Notes: generated by a model not told the origin, from the sequence alone. Numbered from the stretch's first letter, positions 24,518-32,827 are shown. The stretch: DNA of 34,544 nucleotides from Cyanobacteria bacterium RU_5_0 (GCA_012033255.1 JAAUSF010000043.1:1-34544); one strand, 5' to 3'. Program-made: numbers and translations.

Positions 24518-25111
24518 TTACGATTGAGTCTCAGGACTCTCAAATTTGACTCGTTCGTAAATCTCCTTAAGGGGAATTTGTAAGGCGATCGTTGTCAATT
24601 CCAGTTCATCATTTTCCAATTCATAATCAGTCAATAACCATTTTCCTTCTGCCGTTTTACTAAATTGTTCAACGTGAAAACGATAGTGATCAAGGAGAAC
24701 ATAGTCTTGCAGTTCGGGAATCGATCGATAGTAAGTGAATTTGTCTCCACGATCGTAAGTGCTGGTGGATTTAGAAAGCACTTCAAGAATAATAGAAGGA
24801 TTGGTTAATGTGTCATTGCGATCGGCTTGAAAAACTGGTTCTCCGGCAATCACCATCACATCTGGATATGTATACTGACTATAACGAGGAATCCACAGAC
24901 GCATATCCGCCATACAAATTTGGTAATTTTGCTCTCTAAGAGCTAGCCTAAGACTTAGTGCCAAGTTTAGAGAAATTTGATTGTGGTTAAACGAACCTCC
25001 AGTCATTTCAACAATTTTTCCATCTCGATAGTCATGCCGACAATCCGCTTTTTCCTCCAATTCCAAATACTCTGTGGGTGAATAATACTGTTGCTGACGT
25101 TGCACTTGCAT
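24518..25111 (-). CDS. Uma2 family (DUF820) putative PD-(D/E)XK endonuclease
   Basis: A 197-aa protein, MQVQRQQQYYSPTEYLELEEKADCRHDYRDGKIVEMTGGSFNHNQI. The Uma2 signature is complete: YPDVMVIAGEP with the acidic residue, IILEVLSKSTSTYDRGDKFTYYRSIPELQDYVLLD with the E-x-lysine equivalents. The fold is restriction-endonuclease-like; the biological role is unknown, and cyanobacteria carry many copies. The frame is open to 25207, but AGGA upstream and typical family length favour the ATG at 25109-25111. It sits between leuC (134 bp) and leuD (34 bp), both on the same strand, so it is probably a late insertion into a leuCD operon and is transcribed with it. Confidence 0.88.
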   Translation of the reverse strand: MQVQRQQQYYSPTEYLELEEKADCRHDYRDGKIVEMTGGSFNHNQISLNLALSLRLALREQNYQICMADMRLWIPRYSQYTYPDVMVIAGEPVFQADRNDTLTNPSIILEVLSKSTSTYDRGDKFTYYRSIPELQDYVLLDHYRFHVEQFSKTAEGKWLLTDYELENDELELTTIALQIPLKEIYERVKFESPETQS

Positions 25112-25245
25112 TGCGACATCCTGATCTAACTTGTTAGTGTTGACATCTCTACAATCTCTGCTGTTTTGCCTACATCGGTTGAATTGATCATAAGTCGAGA
25201 AACTCATCGGCTAAATCAAGCAACTCTTCACATGTGAAGTTATCG

Positions 25246-26649
25246 CTACAGTAGCTCACGCACATCAGCGACTTGACCTGTGACAGCCGCCGCCGCCACC
25301 ATTGCCGGACTCATCAGTAGTGTTCGACCGGAGGCAGAGCCTTGACGACCTTTGAAGTTGCGGTTTGAGGAGGAGGCACTGATTTGCCGTCCCACGAGCT
25401 TATCGGGATTCATGGCAAGGCACATGGAGCAACCGGGTTCGCGCCACTCGAAGCCAGCTGCCTGAAAAATTTTGTCTAACCCTTCTGCTTCCGCTTGCTG
25501 TTTGACTCGCTCAGAGCCAGGAACTACAAAGGCTTTCACCCCTTCTGCGACATGACGATCTTTGGCAATTTTGGCGGCTTCGCGGAGATCGCTAATCCGT
25601 CCATTGGTGCAGCTACCAATAAAGCAGACATCTACTTTCGTACCCGCGATCGGTTCCCCTGGCTGCAAATCCATGTAGCGGTAAGCTTCTTCAGCAATCG
25701 ATCGTTCATTCTCCGGCAACGCATTCGGCATTGGGACTGCCTGATTAACGGCGATCCCTTGACCTGGCGTAATGCCCCAAGTGACCGTTGGCGGAATCTC
25801 GGCAGCATCGAAGACAACTACATCATCATATTCGGCGTCTGCATCGCTGCGAAGGCTCGTCCACCACTCAACGGCTTGATCCCAATCGATTTCTTTGGGC
25901 GCAAAATCTCTGCCTTTCAGATATTCAAACGTCACTTCATCGGGGTTAATGTAACCGCAACGAGCGCCACCTTCGATCGACATATTGCAGATGGTCATCC
26001 GCTCTTCCATGCTCATCCGTTCAAAAGTTGTGCCTGCATACTCGTAGGCGTAACCTACACCGCCTGTTACACCGAGGGTTCGGATGATATGCAGAATCAC
26101 ATCTTTCGCATAAACTCCCGTAGGTAACGTACCGTTGACTTCAATTTTGCGGACTTTCAGTTTAGAAAGGGCAAGCGTTTGAGAGGCGAGGACATCGCGA
26201 ACTTGGCTAGTTCCAATGCCAACGGCGATCGCGCCAAATGCTCCATGTGTTGACGTATGGCTATCTCCGCAGGCGATCGTCATTCCGGGTTGAGTTAAGC
26301 CTTGTTCGGGAGCGATCACATGAACCACACCCTGATTGCCGGAGCCAATACCATAGAAGGTGATACCCGTATCTTGGGTATTGCGCTCTAACGCCTGCAT
26401 CATCTCTTCTGCGAGGTCATCTGCAAAGGGACGAGCCTGGTTATCCGTTGGGACAATGTGATCGACCGTGGCGATCGTTCGTTCGGGAAACATGACATTC
26501 AATCCTCGCTCTCGCAGCATGGCAAAAGCTTGAGGGCTAGTCACTTCGTGAATTAAATGAAGTCCAATGAAGAGTTGAGTTTGTCCAGAGGGAAGCGTAC
26601 TGACAGTATGCAGATCCCAAACTTTGTCGAATAATGTGCCTTTGCTCAT
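25246..26649 (-). CDS. leuC: 3-isopropylmalate dehydratase large subunit
   Basis: Catalytic subunit of isopropylmalate isomerase, an aconitase-type [4Fe-4S] enzyme. The three cluster cysteines are visible: C347 in GSCTNGR, C407 and C410 in PGCSMC. Other signatures are [13 protein letters not shown] and NRNFKGRQG. The 467-aa form starting [14 protein letters not shown] at 26647-26649 has normal length; the frame runs 11 codons further to 26682 but those are leader. A TATAAT box lies 48 bp upstream and a GTA-N8-TAC motif further up. It is the first gene of a leuC-Uma2-leuD run. Confidence 0.97.
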   Translation of the reverse strand: MSKGTLFDKVWDLHTVSTLPSGQTQLFIGLHLIHEVTSPQAFAMLRERGLNVMFPERTIATVDHIVPTDNQARPFADDLAEEMMQALERNTQDTGITFYGIGSGNQGVVHVIAPEQGLTQPGMTIACGDSHTSTHGAFGAIAVGIGTSQVRDVLASQTLALSKLKVRKIEVNGTLPTGVYAKDVILHIIRTLGVTGGVGYAYEYAGTTFERMSMEERMTICNMSIEGGARCGYINPDEVTFEYLKGRDFAPKEIDWDQAVEWWTSLRSDADAEYDDVVVFDAAEIPPTVTWGITPGQGIAVNQAVPMPNALPENERSIAEEAYRYMDLQPGEPIAGTKVDVCFIGSCTNGRISDLREAAKIAKDRHVAEGVKAFVVPGSERVKQQAEAEGLDKIFQAAGFEWREPGCSMCLAMNPDKLVGRQISASSSNRNFKGRQGSASGRTLLMSPAMVAAAAVTGQVADVRELL

Positions 26650-26696
26650 TGTTGAAACTCTCAATCTGTTGTGTTCTCGCAAGATCTAGCGTTGAG

Positions 26697-26702
26697 ATTA
26701 TA
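26697..26702 (-). promoter_or_regulatory. Candidate -10 box of leuC
   Basis: On the minus strand this reads TATAAT, 47 bp before the leuC start codon. No good -35 hexamer is found at 17 bp spacing, which leaves room for activator-dependent initiation. Prediction from sequence alone. Confidence 0.4.
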
Positions 26703-26731
26703 AGTCTCAAGCTGGCGATCGGGTTAATTAC

Positions 26732-26749
26732 AACAGTAGTGACTGTTAC
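26732..26749. promoter_or_regulatory. Palindromic GTA-N8-TAC motif upstream of leuC (NtcA-like)
   Basis: GTAGTGACTGTTAC at 26736-26749 fits the nitrogen regulator NtcA consensus GTA-N8-TAC, and AACAGTAGTGACTGTT at 26732-26747 is a perfect inverted repeat. The distance to the TATAAT box is about 33 bp, longer than the 20-24 bp usual for NtcA activation, so either another regulator or another start site is involved. Confidence 0.35.
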
Positions 26750-26866
26750 TTTGTCTGTCCAATATATTTTTATTAGCTGATTGAGATCTGGAACGTATTA
26801 ATGGGCAATCATTAGTAGGCTGAATCATATTCAATCCGCCCATCACAAATTTTCAGAATTCTTGTA

Positions 26867-26885
26867 GAATGGGCATCTTGCCCGT
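26867..26885. repeat. Dispersed palindromic repeat (ATGGGCATCTTGCCC core)
   Basis: ATGGGCATCTTGCCCGTCC is the reverse-orientation match of the core at 2344-2364. It lies in the gap between leuC and the second DUF29 gene. The short + frame that runs through it is not a gene. Confidence 0.5.
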
Positions 26886-26947
26886 CCACTTGTGCAAAAT
26901 AAATGTGGAACAGCTTACCATTCTCTTGCATCTAGAAAACTCGATGA

Positions 26948-27439
26948 TTAACTCCAAGCTTCATCTGCATCGGTTTGTTGACCTGGAAAATATGAAAAAT
27001 CTAGAATCTGCTCTGTTGAATAGAAGCAGGATGGCGGAAAATCTCTGTCGTGAAGAGGAGTTTCGCGGACTGCTAAATCTAATCCGGATTGATAGGCTTT
27101 CTGGATGGCTTCGGGCAAATAAGGCTTCAGGCTAGGATTTTCATCAAGAATGTCCAGGATTTCGCGACGCTGTTCTCGAATCGTGATAAACCAACTTTTA
27201 GAGCGATGGCTGGGTTGAAACTCCCACTTGAGAAGATGACCTAGCAGAATCCCTAAACGATTCTTTAACTCTTGGCGCTGTTGTTTTCCCAACGATTCAA
27301 TCTCCTCAACCAGGTTTGGAATATCTAGACAATCCCATACGCCGTCTTGCAGTAGTTTTGCCTGCTCCTGTGTCCAAGCGTAGAAGTCTGTCTTGTATAG
27401 GTTAGAAGGTTGACCCGATGTTCCAAGTTCTGCTGTCAT
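26948..27439 (-). CDS. DUF29 family protein, paralogue
   Basis: A 163-aa protein. From residue 15 it aligns with the DUF29 gene at 17792: YKTDFYAWTQEQAKLLQD, NLVEEIESLGKQQRQELKNRLGILLGHLLKWE, SW...TIREQR and ENPSLKPYLPEAIQKAY are shared almost word for word. Function unknown. ATG at 27437-27439. It is divergent from the LysR gene (71 bp between starts), so a shared control region is possible, though DUF29 genes are widespread and the neighbourhood may be chance. Confidence 0.88.
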   Translation of the reverse strand: MTAELGTSGQPSNLYKTDFYAWTQEQAKLLQDGVWDCLDIPNLVEEIESLGKQQRQELKNRLGILLGHLLKWEFQPSHRSKSWFITIREQRREILDILDENPSLKPYLPEAIQKAYQSGLDLAVRETPLHDRDFPPSCFYSTEQILDFSYFPGQQTDADEAWS

Positions 27440-27510
27440 ATTGTGCCTTGTTCACTGACGCCATCCGATCGTATCGCTTCGCTGAGTTGGATTAGAGTAG
27501 AAATTTTTGG

Positions 27511-28434
27511 ATGATCGAACTTCGGCATTTGCGCTACTTTATGGCGGTTGCAGAAGAATTGCACTTCGGACGAGCGGCTGAGCGATTGCATATGGCTCAA
27601 CCTCCTTTAAGTCAGCAGATTCGGCAGCTAGAGAATGAATTGGGGTTTCAATTGTTTCATCGCACGAAGCGAAGGGTGGAATTAACGGAAGCAGGGCGGG
27701 TGTTTGTGGGGGAATGTCAGAAAATTTTGCGGCAGCTTGATCAGGCGATCCAAATTGGACAGCAGGTGAGTCGAGGCGAGTTGGGGCAGTTGGTGATTGG
27801 GTTTGTGAGTTCAGCGGCGTATAATGTGTTGCCGGAAATTTTGCGATCGTTTCGTTCTAGTGTCCCGGAAGTGAGCTTGGAGCTACATGAACTCACTACC
27901 GATCAACAAATTAAATGGCTCAGAGAAAGCCGGATGGATGTTGGGTTTGTTCGTCCTCCGATTGAGGATGAGCATTTGATCCTGACCCCTATTTTTCAAG
28001 AGCCGTTTGTTGTGGCATTACCAGAGACTCATCCGTTCGCGAGTCAACTTCAAGTATCTCTGAAAACCCTAATAGGCGAGGCATTTGTGCTATTTCCTCG
28101 TTCTTTGGCTCCCGGACTTTATGACCAAATTATTAGCCTTTGTCAGCAATCTGGGTTTAGTCCCAATGTGGTGCAGGAGGCAATTCAGATGCAGACGATC
28201 ATTAGTTTAGTCGCGGCAGAAATTGGCGTGGCGATCGTCCCCATCTCTCTGCAAAACCTTCAGCGAACTGGCGTTGTTTATCGATCGTTGAGCGAACCGA
28301 CCCCCAAAGCCACGATCGCGATTATTCATCGAAGATCTGATCGATCTCCAACGGTGAAGCGATTTCTCGACATTGTGAAACAGGTTACTGCTGACAAGTT
28401 GGACAAAAATGTGCCGATCGTCCCCCTAACTTAA
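27511..28434 (+). CDS. LysR-type transcriptional regulator
   Basis: A 307-aa protein with the winged HTH at 1-60 (MIELRHLRYFMAVAEELHFGRAAERLHMAQPPLSQQIRQLENELGFQLF) and an effector-binding periplasmic-like domain at about 90-295. It is closest in style to the BenM/CatR group (LRHLRYFMAVAEE, HMAQPPLSQQI), which senses small aromatic or carboxylic acids; the ligand here is unknown. It may control the divergent DUF29 gene or a remote target. Its last 50 bp overlap the end of mutM on the opposite strand, so its final 16 residues (about DKLDKNVPIVPLT) are antisense to the mutM zinc finger. Confidence 0.93.
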   Translation: MIELRHLRYFMAVAEELHFGRAAERLHMAQPPLSQQIRQLENELGFQLFHRTKRRVELTEAGRVFVGECQKILRQLDQAIQIGQQVSRGELGQLVIGFVSSAAYNVLPEILRSFRSSVPEVSLELHELTTDQQIKWLRESRMDVGFVRPPIEDEHLILTPIFQEPFVVALPETHPFASQLQVSLKTLIGEAFVLFPRSLAPGLYDQIISLCQQSGFSPNVVQEAIQMQTIISLVAAEIGVAIVPISLQNLQRTGVVYRSLSEPTPKATIAIIHRRSDRSPTVKRFLDIVKQVTADKLDKNVPIVPLT

Positions 28435-29350
28435 TCCGTTCGATCGGCATTTGACACACCCGACAGGGTTGTCCTTTCCGGTCATAGACCCACGCCACAC
28501 CGCCATAGTTACCATTCACTCCTGCGACATCTCGAAAGTCGCTAAATGTCGTGCCTCTAGCGTCGATCGCTTCCTGTAGCACCCGCAGAATCGCCGCATG
28601 GAGCGTTTGAATCTGACTAGAGTTCAACATAGAACAGAGCGTTTGAGGTTGAATATGGCTCAGAAAAAGAGCTTCATCTGCATAGATATTTCCAATTCCA
28701 GCCACTAACGTTTGATCAAGCAATGCATTTTTAATGGGGCGTTTGCGATCGTGTAACCCGTCCTCTAAATAAGCAACCGAAAACTTAACTGAAAAAGGTT
28801 CCGGACCCAAACTCACCAATCCAGAAACCACTTCTTCCGGACGTTTACCAGATGGAACCCGCCACATTTGCCCAAAGGTACGCTGATCCACAAACCGCAG
28901 TTCTCGTCCATTTGGAAAAAACAGCCGGACACGAGTATGTTTCTGCAACGGATCACTCTGCTCAACCCACAGCAATTGCCCAGTCATGCGGAGGTGAACA
29001 CAGAGCCAGCCTGCGAAGGGGAGAAAATGGGGAATAGGGAACAGGGATGAGGGATGAGGATTAAGTATGTCCGTAGGGGCGAAAGGCGTTTCACCCTGCA
29101 AAATGTGGTTCACCTGATTGAGAACCGCTCTATCCGTTGCAGCAGATGTTACCAACTCTGCCAGCAAATATTTTCCCCGTCGATGCCACTGAACGATCGC
29201 GGTTCCTTGCAACCCAATCAAAAATTCGGCAATTGAAAAGGGGTGGGCGATCGTGCGATCACGCAACACATCGCCACCCAGAATGGTTTGATGAAGGGTC
29301 ACTTGGTTAAGACCCCGTCGAACCGTTTCAACTTCAGGTAATTCGGGCAC
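28385..29350 (-). CDS. mutM: Formamidopyrimidine-DNA glycosylase with an in-frame insertion
   Basis: Repairs oxidised purines such as 8-oxoguanine. The catalytic P2-E3 in MPELPEVETVRRGL, the beta-turn lysine K60 in RRGKYLL, and the C-terminal zinc finger (CRVC...CPTC, end FCPTCQQ) are all present. The protein has 321 aa, 35-50 more than usual. The surplus is at about residues 67-112, between RRGKYLLAEL and GWLCVHLRMTG, where normal homologues have only a few residues. That DNA (about 29012-29152) contains dispersed-repeat sequence. The inserted segment lies in a surface hairpin, so the enzyme may still work. Start is GTG at 29348-29350. The end overlaps the LysR gene by 50 bp, convergent. Confidence 0.95.
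   Translation of the reverse strand: MPELPEVETVRRGLNQVTLHQTILGGDVLRDRTIAHPFSIAEFLIGLQGTAIVQWHRRGKYLLAELVTSAATDRAVLNQVNHILQGETPFAPTDILNPHPSSLFPIPHFLPFAGWLCVHLRMTGQLLWVEQSDPLQKHTRVRLFFPNGRELRFVDQRTFGQMWRVPSGKRPEEVVSGLVSLGPEPFSVKFSVAYLEDGLHDRKRPIKNALLDQTLVAGIGNIYADEALFLSHIQPQTLCSMLNSSQIQTLHAAILRVLQEAIDARGTTFSDFRDVAGVNGNYGGVAWVYDRKGQPCRVCQMPIERIKLGGRSAHFCPTCQQ
29012..29152. repeat. Dispersed-repeat insertion inside the mutM coding region
   Basis: 29044-29060 is GATGAGGGATGAGGA-type heptamer DNA like that at 9050-9080, and 29071-29098 contains CGTAGGGGCGAAAGGCGTTT, a hairpin repeat form common between cyanobacterial genes. On the minus strand the segment stays open and encodes a proline/phenylalanine-rich stretch (NPHPSSLFPIPHFLPFAGW). 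Net insertion length must be a multiple of three. Confidence 0.7.
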
Positions 29351-29382
29351 TGTTATACAGAGTTCAGCCAGATAGCGGGTTT

Positions 29383-29613
29383 TTAAGCCTTCTTAGCCTT
29401 GGGTGCCTCGACTTCTAAGAGTTCTTCTTGAGAGAAGTTGTTGGTGTTAACTCCGCTCGCAGAACCACTGAAGCCAGTGTAATTAACTTTATCAAACCGG
29501 ACAATGACTGGATATTTGATGCCGCTCTGGTCAATGGATGCAACGGTACCTACTTCGTTATACCAGTAGGATTCTTTCCGAAGGACTCGAACTTGAGAAC
29601 CACGTTGAACCAT
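29383..29613 (-). CDS. psaE: Photosystem I reaction centre subunit IV
   Basis: Small stromal-side PSI subunit with an SH3-like fold that helps ferredoxin dock and cyclic electron flow. The 76-aa protein [65 protein letters not shown] is a standard PsaE, with a lysine/alanine tail. AAGGAAAA lies nine bases before the ATG at 29611-29613. It is monocistronic, 32 bp downstream of the mutM start on the same strand, and has its own AT-rich leader of at least 70 bp. High expression is expected. Confidence 0.98.
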   Translation of the reverse strand: MVQRGSQVRVLRKESYWYNEVGTVASIDQSGIKYPVIVRFDKVNYTGFSGSASGVNTNNFSQEELLEVEAPKAKKA

Positions 29614-29938
29614 GAGTGTTTTCCTTTGAGGATATTGATCTTATAAAATCAATTCCATTGCAAAAAACTAGGCTCTAGATTGAATAATTCAATCCAAACC
29701 ATAGAAAACCCTGTGAATAGGCGTCTGCAACGGAATGAAAAAAACTGTGATCGTTTCTCAGAGTACTACTCCGTTGGGTCGATCGGTTTGGTTACAACTT
29801 TAAGTTTTATTGCCAAGTTTTACGACCTACCCGTGAGAGACACACATAACGGGTTTCAATTGTGTTCAATACCCCAACCTCGTAGGAACATAGCATGCCA
29901 TGCCCCTACGCCTACCGCATTCAACTGAAACGGCTGTA
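29614..29938. other. psaE leader and promoter region plus a small inverted repeat element
   Basis: The part next to psaE holds an AT-rich leader with the palindrome TTGAATAATTCAA near 29679. An element at about 29851-29933 has imperfect ends GTTTCAATTG (29853-29862) and CAACTGAAAC (29922-29931), with a hairpin CGTAGGAACA...TGCCCCTACG at 29881-29910 inside. It resembles the MITE-like repeats elsewhere in the window. The short + frame here is not credible as a gene. Confidence 0.5.
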
Positions 29939-30724
29939 TCAACCAGATTGACGACTATTTGTAACTGGAACTGATGCTGCCGGGGAGGGTTGTGTCTCTG
30001 GGATACCTCCTTCGCCAACTGCTGTTACCACTTCGATCCCATACTGCTCAAACACAACGACAGGTTCCGCACCCGCATTCATTTCAATGCGTCGGACTAA
30101 TACTTGCCCATTAGAGAGCCGTTGCCCTTCCCGAACGTAGCGGCTGCTTGGCTCATTGGGAGCGTCCACGATCGCATACACCGTGTCTCCAATCTGCACC
30201 ACGCCCAACACAGCGACGGCTCTTGCTAAGTTGGGTTGGGGAGGAGGAGGCAAAATAGCGACGGGTGAAGAGGGCGCAGAAGGCACCAAGTTTGGGATAG
30301 GAGCCAGCCCACCCGGAGGCTGATTCGGAACGTCTGAACCAGGCGCAACTCCTCCACCCGGAATGTCTGAGCCTGGGGCGGGAGCCTGGGCAACAGGTGA
30401 AGGGCTGGGAGGGAACTCAACGGTGGGCGTTGTGGGGATGAGCGCGAACGGATCAGAACGGTTACTTTGAACAGACTGAACTCGCTGATCAGGATCAGTG
30501 GAGCGGATTAAGTCAAGATCACGGGGCAGCGTTACAGTGGGAGTCTGCGTTCCGTTCGCTCCGGGACTTGGTGAAGGGCTAGCAGGAGCCACAGAGGGTG
30601 AAATCACAACAGGACTAGGAGATTCTGGAGGGGTCGCTGTATCATCACCCCCATCAAACACATCACATCCGCTTGCAGATAGAGCCAGGGCTGTTGCGAT
30701 CGCCATCCCTAAAATTTGACGCAT
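29939..30724 (-). CDS. Proline-rich exported protein, probable lipoprotein with PilP-like C-terminal domain
   Basis: A 261-aa protein with a signal sequence and the possible lipobox LALSASGC at residues 13-20, so it may be lipid-anchored. Residues about 30-165 are proline/serine-rich and repetitive (PSPSP, PGSDIPGG, PGSDVPN). The only folded part, about 165-240 (AVAVLGVVQIGDTVYAIVDAPNEPSSRYVREGQRLSNGQVLVRRIE), follows a DPFALIP motif and resembles the domain of type IV pilus alignment protein PilP and related secretion proteins. The pilus link is inference. ATG at 30722-30724. Confidence 0.7.
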   Translation of the reverse strand: MRQILGMAIATALALSASGCDVFDGGDDTATPPESPSPVVISPSVAPASPSPSPGANGTQTPTVTLPRDLDLIRSTDPDQRVQSVQSNRSDPFALIPTTPTVEFPPSPSPVAQAPAPGSDIPGGGVAPGSDVPNQPPGGLAPIPNLVPSAPSSPVAILPPPPQPNLARAVAVLGVVQIGDTVYAIVDAPNEPSSRYVREGQRLSNGQVLVRRIEMNAGAEPVVVFEQYGIEVVTAVGEGGIPETQPSPAASVPVTNSRQSG

Positions 30725-30878
30725 TTCGCCTCCCCAAAAAAGTTGCCTATATCTTTAAGAATAATTCAGATTTTTCTCAGTTGTCTAATAGAAATTTAGA
30801 ATTCAGAATGCAGCATTCACTTGACTCTTAACTCTCAAATTTTAGCTTGTGAATTTTCATTGATTGATGAACCAATAA

Positions 30879-30893
30879 TTTGCTCTAGTCTAG
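30879..30893 (-). promoter_or_regulatory. Shared 15-bp motif upstream of an exported-protein gene, copy 1
   Basis: TTTGCTCTAGTCTAG (minus strand CTAGACTAGAGCAAA) lies 155 bp upstream of the lipoprotein gene start. The same 15 bases recur at 31624-31638 upstream of the next minus-strand gene. It contains TAGACT, a possible -10 box. Confidence 0.35.
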
Positions 30894-30923
30894 GAGCAAT
30901 TATCATTGACGACGGGCTGAGGA

Positions 30924-31502
30924 TTAAGGCTGTAATGGCAGTGAGAATGGAAACGTCGCAACGGGGTTTGACTCATCCAGCGTTCCTGTGAATGTTTGCG
31001 TCGTACCCTGAACAAGAAGCGTCAAGGTAAACGGAATTGACCCTGATCCTTGACAGCGAGAGTATAAACTCACCGTGACCGTATAATTTCCTTGAGGAGC
31101 TTGAGAGGGAGGCCAAAAAATATTTTCGATCGGAGTTGAATTTTGTTCGGCACATCCCGCGTTCGCGTCTACATCAAGCTGTCCTCCGGAGCTAATCGCC
31201 CGATTGAAGTAAGTCACGTTTTCTCCATCTGGATCAGTAACTGCCAAATCCAGGTCATCTGTCGTTGCCCATCTCAATGTCACCTGGATATCGCCTGTGC
31301 CTAATTGAGGTGTATTTGGAGGCGCGGAAGCCTGGAACGGCCGAGGCGATGGGCAAATCTCAGACAAGTCATACAATACGCCAAGAGAATCCACCCAAAA
31401 ACAACCTTGATGTTCTTGAGAGAGTACAGGAGAGTAACTGTCTCCCAGGAGAGGTAGGAGCAAGGTAGAAACAAGAATAACGGCGCGTGAGTATTTCCAC
31501 AT
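30924..31502 (-). CDS. Secreted protein with YfaP-like beta domain
   Basis: A 192-aa protein with a signal peptide (MWKYSRAVILVSTLLLPLLGDSYSPVLSQ), a short cysteine-containing spacer and a beta-sandwich domain at about 65-190. Domain pattern: LRWATTDDLDLAVTDPDGENVTYFNR, SSGGQLDVDANAGC, ENIFWP, APQGNYTVTVSLYSRC and a final IPFTLTLLVQGTTQTFTGTL. This resembles the YfaP/DUF2135-type extracellular domain. Function and ligand unknown. It and the lipoprotein gene are on the same strand 200 bp apart, both with the 15-bp motif upstream. Confidence 0.78.
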   Translation of the reverse strand: MWKYSRAVILVSTLLLPLLGDSYSPVLSQEHQGCFWVDSLGVLYDLSEICPSPRPFQASAPPNTPQLGTGDIQVTLRWATTDDLDLAVTDPDGENVTYFNRAISSGGQLDVDANAGCAEQNSTPIENIFWPPSQAPQGNYTVTVSLYSRCQGSGSIPFTLTLLVQGTTQTFTGTLDESNPVATFPFSLPLQP

Positions 31503-31913
31503 GATAAGGGCTAGGTTTGTGGGGTGATCAAGAGAAGTTATGATTAGAATTCCCTAAATTTTTCTACTAATTATCGGGGTTTTCAGAAAGATTGAAACAA
31601 ATCTCATGATCGCTGGAGACTTTTTTGCTCTAGTCTAGAGGGCTGCGGATAGAGATCACGATCGCCTCCATCCTATTACTTCCTCACTGAAAGGGCAAAA
31701 ATTGGGCGATCCGCGATCGGAAACAGTCATTTTTGCTCTCCAGACGCTTAAATCATTGATATAATTCACTTTAATTGAAGAAATTTAATAGCCTTCCACT
31801 AGAAATGGAACAATTTGCCTGAATAATCGAGTGGCTTTTTCGAGAGGGGTAAGCTATCGTTTGTGAAATTATTGCATGTACCTGAAAATTAGTCGTATCT
31901 GAGGAAATTAGCA
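31503..31913. other. 411-bp divergent promoter region
   Basis: Lies between the secreted YfaP-like gene (minus) and the outer-membrane barrel gene (plus). It holds the second 15-bp motif (31624-31638), AT-rich DNA near 31740-31800, and the ribosome site GAGGAA at 31901-31906. No reading frame is credible. Confidence 0.45.
31624..31638 (-). promoter_or_regulatory. Shared 15-bp motif upstream of an exported-protein gene, copy 2
   Basis: Exact copy of the 15 bases at 30879-30893, here 122 bp upstream of the YfaP-like gene. As with copy 1 the minus strand reads CTAGACTAGAGCAAA. Confidence 0.35.
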
Positions 31914-32471
31914 ATGAAGGATGTTAGTCATTCAAATCGTGGTATGTGGAATTCGGGAACTCGTGCTTCTTTGTGGGGGCTTGCCCTAAGTAGTCTTGCT
32001 GGAGTCGGATTGGTTTTAGCTACGCCATCTTCAGCGTCTGCCCAAGCTGCATATGGAAGCTACATTGGAGCAGGTGCAACGGTTGGCTTGACAGATGGTG
32101 GAACCGATAGCAATACCACGGCGGGTGGATTAATTGCCGTTCGCTATAGATTTTTGGAAGTTCCGATCTCTCTACGTACCCAAGTTCTAATTAGTGATGC
32201 AACGGCAATTGTCCCGACTATTTCGTATGACATTCCGCTAAACTGGCAAACCGATGCTTATATTGGAGCCGGTGTTGCCATCCAAGATAGTGATGAAAAT
32301 GTCTCCCCGATCGGCAACCAAACGAGTTTTGTGCTTCAACCTGGAATTGACTATAGCTTCCCATATAGCAATCTGGTGCTGTTTGGAAATGCGATCATCG
32401 CCTTTGATGCTTATGAGGAAAGTGGAGATACCGCTGCTTCTGTTCAAGGCGGATTAGGCGTTCGGTTCTAG
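31914..32471 (+). CDS. Small outer-membrane beta-barrel protein
   Basis: A 185-aa protein. Residues 1-43 form a signal peptide (ATPSSASAQA cleavage region after LWGLALSSLAGVGLVLA). The mature part alternates polar and aromatic/glycine residues in barrel fashion (YGSYIGAGATVGL, GGLIAVRYRFL, AYIGAGVAIQ, NLVLFGNAIIAF) and ends GGLGVRF, with a final phenylalanine as for BAM-inserted barrels. Eight strands are likely. GAGGAA at 31901-31906 supports the ATG at 31914. Role unknown; related cyanobacterial proteins are described as opacity- or porin-like. Confidence 0.78.
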   Translation: MKDVSHSNRGMWNSGTRASLWGLALSSLAGVGLVLATPSSASAQAAYGSYIGAGATVGLTDGGTDSNTTAGGLIAVRYRFLEVPISLRTQVLISDATAIVPTISYDIPLNWQTDAYIGAGVAIQDSDENVSPIGNQTSFVLQPGIDYSFPYSNLVLFGNAIIAFDAYEESGDTAASVQGGLGVRF

Positions 32472-32827
32472 GAACTTTGGATTTTGGATTTTGGAACGAT
32501 TTTGCTCAAGTTTCGCGAACAAACAGAAAAGGGCGTTGCATAATTAAGGGATAAATTAAAGCTTAATCTCTATGTGATGCCCTGCATGCAACAAGGGGAT
32601 TTTAGGGTAGGTCTTGGGCGACTATAAAGTGCCGAAAAGATACCACTTTATCTAAATGCTAATCTTTCTCTCAAAGACCACCTACAGCTAGTTTCACTTG
32701 CATAAGCCACACGCATACCCATCCACTCATCCACTCATCCACTCATCTACCCACCCACACACAACTGTGGCTCACTCGTCTGAAAACCGCTGTAAGTCTC
32801 TCTGCTTCATCCTTTATCCTTCATTCT
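32472..32827. other. 356-bp gap with short tandem repeats
   Basis: After the barrel gene lies unique AT-rich DNA. At 32717-32748 an 8-bp unit (TCATCCAC) is repeated about four times and runs into CACCCACACACAC. A heptamer trace (TTCATCCTTTATCCTTCATT) is at 32807-32826, directly at the stop of the DUF4359-like gene. No gene seen. Confidence 0.5.

Noticed and set aside
25495-26127. 210-aa open frame on the plus strand
   Set aside because: It lies wholly antisense to leuC, which has all active-site residues; the plus-strand translation has no protein-like pattern.
26869-27135. 88-aa plus-strand frame
   Set aside because: It begins in a dispersed repeat and then is antisense to the DUF29 gene.
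29680-29928. 82-aa plus-strand frame near psaE
   Set aside because: It runs through the psaE leader and a palindromic repeat; the translation is not protein-like.
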